Shown: positions 60,982 to 64,000 of the stretch, one piece after another
Layout: each line of letters opens with the position of its first letter
How positions within the stretch are numbered: position 1 is the first letter of the stretch
DNA from: Icerya purchasi
Taxonomy: Eukaryota; Arthropoda; Insecta; Hemiptera; Monophlebidae
NCBI GenBank assembly: GCA_039619475.1
Contig: CM077115.1
Span: 559,270,374 to 559,334,373 of the forward strand
DNA length: 64,000 bases
Direction of reading: 5' to 3'
Notes under the pieces: model-generated
Databases searched by the model: none
What the model saw: the letters and a program-made list of their open reading frames with translations, nothing else
What the model was told of the DNA's origin: nothing
Program-made: the position numbers and the translations under genes

Positions 60982-61235
60982 AACGACCACGCTGCCATCT
61001 CCTTCTTGCTGAACTAGTTTCTTCTATATTAGTTATTTCTATGGGTATATACAGATTTTGATGATTTTTTTGATACGTGATTGGTAGAATTATTACACGC
61101 ATATTTCACGAGATTAGAAAAATTCTTAACGGCTATGTCGTTGACATTTGCGTTCTTTAGTTTGACCTTCAAGTCAATATTACTTTTCAATTATATACTT
61201 GAAAAGATATTCCAATTAGTCGTAGTCTCTGCTGC
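60982..61235 (-). repeat. Inverted duplication, arm 2 (inserted copy)
   Basis: Reverse-complement copy of 60,298-60,548, separated from it by 433 bases. It interrupts the RT between ITGEIIS and the YFLKMWKKS block, so it is the inserted arm. Confidence 0.85.
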
Positions 61236-62420
61236 TCTTCTTTGCTGTATCGTTAATGCGGTGTACTTTCTCAAAATGTGGAAGAAGTCGGTTATAATGA
61301 TGGTTCATAAAATGAGGAAACCGCGGACAGAGCTTTCATCATATCGATTAGCTTACTTTCCTCTTTATATCGAAGGTTTTGAAGAAGCTAATTTCAAATC
61401 GTATTGATCCGCAGTTATAAAGAACAGCGAGATGTGCTAGCGAATCAAAAATTTGGTTCTCGCTCGGAACACTCTACGATTCGTCAGTGTCACCGATTGG
61501 TTGATGCAATTTCGTTAACGATATTTCTTGATGTCACACGGCATTCGGTAATGGATTGCTGTATAGGTTGCGGCAAATTTTTAACGAGGACACTTATCTA
61601 TTGCTTAAATCGTACTTGTCCGAACGCTCGTATTCATTTTCCGAAATACATTCAATCAGCTCGTCGGTACCTCAAGGCAGTTTGGCTATACTCGCGTCTA
61701 ATACGAATGTTATGTATGAAAAAACTGCTGTTTAAAATCACCCGAATCGACTAGAGAAATGGGCATGTATCATGTCGTTCAACCCAACTACATTTTATTC
61801 GCTAACAAACGAGCAAGGTGCTCAAACTTGAAATTTGATAATTCCAAAAGTAGACTCGGCGCGCTACCTTGGAATGCACATGGATAAGCAATTAACGTGT
61901 GGCGTGATCATGTGAAAAATACAAGAAGATCTGTAGTAACTAGGGATAGACCGCTATGGTCGTGGCTAGGACGAAAATCAAAGTTCTAAACCTGGCCGTA
62001 AAGCGGAATGTTTATTTATCGGTTATCACTCCCCGGTATGGAGATATGGATTAGAGCTACATGGGACAACGTGTCGAAGCAGCCTTCTCAGAAAATAATA
62101 GTCCAAGCTCCCTACGTGCAATGGGGTATCTGCGCCTTATTTTGTGCCGAACACGACACATGGCATGCGGACTTGAATGTTCCATACGTGAAGGATGTTT
62201 TTATGCGGAAAAGTACAAAAGTTCTTTGAGAAACTCCAATTTAGCTCGAATATCCATATACCGAATATTCACTATTGATCTTGCAGCCAGATCTAGCAGA
62301 CAACTGAAAAGAAAAAAGTAGTGCCACGATGCACTTCACTTAACTGCTATTGTACTGTTTTTAGGGACTCTACGCCTAATCATTATGTACTATGAAAAAA
62401 AAATATATATATATATATAT

Positions 62421-63694
62421 ACAAATAAATCATTTTCTTTTTGAAGACCTGAATCGGGCAATTCGTTGGAACTGTTTCCTGGTTAATATTAGTTTCTATT
62501 TTTCTTTTCTTGTTCATTTCACTTTTCTCCAATCTTCTCCAATCTTCTCTTCTTTTCTCATATCACCATTGTGTATGGCAGGCTGATGTCGGTACAATGG
62601 AAAAAAAAAAAAAAAAAATGCGCAGTAGTATTATTTATTCGAAAGAAAATTTTTCGGTATAAATTAAAATAATCTGTTCTAATTTCTATGGCCCTTTTTT
62701 ATTTTTTTCAACTCGTTGGCCCAACAGAACAGAAATTGCATCGTTTATCTGAAATATATAGACAATGTACTTTTAAAACTGCTTATAGCAATTTCAATAA
62801 CTAATGTCGTGTAAAATGGCATTGCCGTAATCTTTTTACTTAATTCATTTTAATGACTTATTTCATTTAAAATATGTTAATCGTATTTATTAGCTTACTT
62901 CGCTATACATGCGTATCTGTGTACGTTTCATTAGTGCTTTCCTACTTTTATTTACTCATTTTTTCCCCCTCTTTTTATGAAGTAATAATTTTTTTCCCCT
63001 AAACTGTAGCCTCATTATTATAACTTATTATACATTTACAACCTTAACTACTTACCGTATCAGGGACTATGGTTTTCATCCTTGTTATTGACTTTTAGTA
63101 CATTTCGTACCGAATTTTCACACACATTATTTATTTTAAGCTTTTTATTTCACACTACTGGTTAAATTTGTTTTTACGCAATCCCTAATCCCCGCTCGTT
63201 TATACACGATTCAAAGATAAATAAATTTGTCCTTCCAGAGGTTATCTGGTGGGGCCAAAAAAAGAAAAAAAAGAAAAAAAAGAAAAAAAACATGTTTATA
63301 GTCTCTTTGCCCGTTTGCTAAAACATAATCAGTAATAATTATTAGAACCAGTAAAAAAAAAACGAAAGGAAAATATTGAAAATGTAAAAAAAAATTACAC
63401 GAAATTCTGTTTTTACTTCCTTGTACGTAGTAAGTGAGAAGTATGGTAATTATGAAAAACGTTTATTGCCATATGTCGACATTTCTGATCACTTCCCTGT
63501 ACCGATAAAAGGAAGTACTGTATTCGCCGAGTATTTTGGATCTCACATTTCAACAGATATACCCATTTTTACCATCCTTAGACTCAAAGTCACTTTTTCG
63601 TGACTTGTCTATATATGTATCGGTCAAAATTTAAAAACGGCTAGTCACAGTAAGTTGAAATTTCGAATATACGTTCAACATCTAGTTGTGCATA
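62421..63694. other. Unassigned AT-rich region
   Basis: No gene. Poly-A at 62,601-62,618. An A8G tandem (four units) at 63,258-63,290. The ORF at 63,421-63,603 has no recognised domain. Confidence 0.5.
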
Positions 63695-63875
63695 TCCTTA
63701 TTTGGTTACAATCGGTTGCGCCAAAACTCCTCGGAGGGTTTTGTAAAATTTTTCTCGTAACTCGATAATGTTCTTATTCCGAATTATACCATCTAATTAT
63801 AAACCTCCCTATTTTAGTTACAATCAGTTGTGCCAAAAAGTTACTTTTTCTCTTGAAGGTTTTTTTAAAATTTCA
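63695..63875 (+). repeat. Two tandem-like copies of a short repeat (D3)
   Basis: GGTTACAATCGGTTGCGCCAAAA (63,704-63,726) recurs as AGTTACAATCAGTTGTGCCAAAA (63,816-63,838), each followed by a G/T-rich stretch and T4-7 AAAATTT. The period is 112 bases. Confidence 0.7.
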
Positions 63876-63876
63876 C

Positions 63877-63924
<48 letters not shown>

Positions 63925-64000
63925 TAAATATATGTATATATATAAACTCGGCCATTTTGGCCTCGCAAGGGTCTCGTGTCCCTTGTTGCTTACATTTCTG
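63874..64000 (-). repeat. Dispersed repeat D1, copy 3 (truncated by window end)
   Basis: (TA)n then ACTCGGCCATTTTGG, CCTCGCAAGGG and CTTACATTTCTG. This is the reverse complement of the D1 3' end (CAGAAATGTAAGC, CCCTTGCGAGG, CCAAAATGGCCGAG). The rest lies outside the window. Confidence 0.85.

Larger units (their letters stand above)
59640..62400 (+). mobile_element. Jockey-like LINE: EN, RT and C-terminus, degenerate
   Basis: Plus-strand pieces in order: endonuclease remnants with FGNVFVCGGDYNSQY (59,990-60,035; usual F-x-x-G-G-D-x-N-A) and VVVTLDVEIVLNQQRLKNH (60,260-60,320). The linker is GYQKQTKIKEYKNK and so on (60,574-60,725). The RT start is VIRELRNIPLRKAPGFDKIT (60,895-60,954; usual K-A-P-G-x-D-x-I). 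Fingers: YFLKMWKKSVIMMVHKMRKP (61,263-61,322). Palm: NQKFGSRSEHSTIRQCHRLV (61,446-61,505) and ISLTIFLDVTRHS (61,509-61,547; motif A, catalytic Asp). Motif C is deleted or unreadable. Thumb: WRDHVKNTRRSV (61,902-61,937) and VQAPYVQWG (62,102-62,130). The end is DLAARSSRQLKRK. An A-rich/(TA)n tail lies at 62,393-62,420. ORF1 is absent. An internal inverted duplication disrupts the RT start. Confidence 0.8.

Noticed and set aside
1..64000. Bacterial-type features (operons, CRISPR arrays, attachment sites, riboswitches)
   Set aside because: The sequence is eukaryotic with LINEs, a SINE and microsatellites; no spaced direct-repeat array of CRISPR type was seen.

Overview
The window is eukaryotic nuclear DNA, most likely from an arthropod and probably an insect. 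It is AT-rich, full of (TA)n, poly-A/T and (CA)n tracts, and holds no gene with an intact open reading frame. What can be identified is almost entirely decayed mobile DNA. The non-LTR retrotransposons belong to several lineages common in insects (RTE-like, I-like with a C-terminal zinc knuckle, Jockey-like, CR1/L2-like, R1/TRAS-like). There is also a tRNA-type SINE, a small MITE and a long-TIR DNA transposon. I recognised no host protein-coding exon, so the window is probably intergenic or lies within a large intron. The species cannot be fixed from the sequence. 

Layout. 1-6900: unassigned sequence with a minisatellite (1.8-2.06 kb), a (TA)n-bounded dispersed repeat (2.7-3.0 kb) and the 3' end of an RNase H-bearing LINE, here called family A. 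6.9-12.8 kb: a cluster of minus-strand LINE remnants (two I-like, two RTE-like). 12.9-14.5 kb: the most CpG-rich stretch and the best candidate for host regulatory or promoter sequence. 14.5-20.8 kb: more remnants, ending in a plus-strand CR1-like element with a (TAAA)n tail. 21-24.5 kb: (TA)n-linked repeats and a MITE. 24.5-35 kb: mostly unassigned, with family A copy 2, RTE-like and I-like remnants and the SINE. 35-37.2 kb: an R1/TRAS-like element. 41-43.1 kb: an RT remnant, a striking 63-bp-arm hairpin and family A copy 3. 

The best resolved structure is 46,129-55,941. An RTE-like element on the minus strand is flanked by an 11-bp target-site duplication. It was later split inside its reverse-transcriptase gene by a 6,991-bp DNA element with about 1-kb terminal inverted repeats and a 9-bp target-site duplication. 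The TIR tips carry tandem arrays of TCGGGCGC. Ends beginning GGG, long TIRs and 9-bp duplications fit a non-autonomous Mutator-like or Foldback-like element; its 4.9-kb interior has no transposase ORF. 

55.9-64 kb: a Jockey-like 3' end, an RTE YADD-box fragment, family A copy 4 (with a readable RNase H domain), and a degenerate Jockey-like EN-RT element containing a 250-bp internal inverted duplication. The window ends in a third copy of the (TA)n-bounded repeat. None of these elements looks competent for transposition. The window is best read as layered insertion history rather than a functional gene set.
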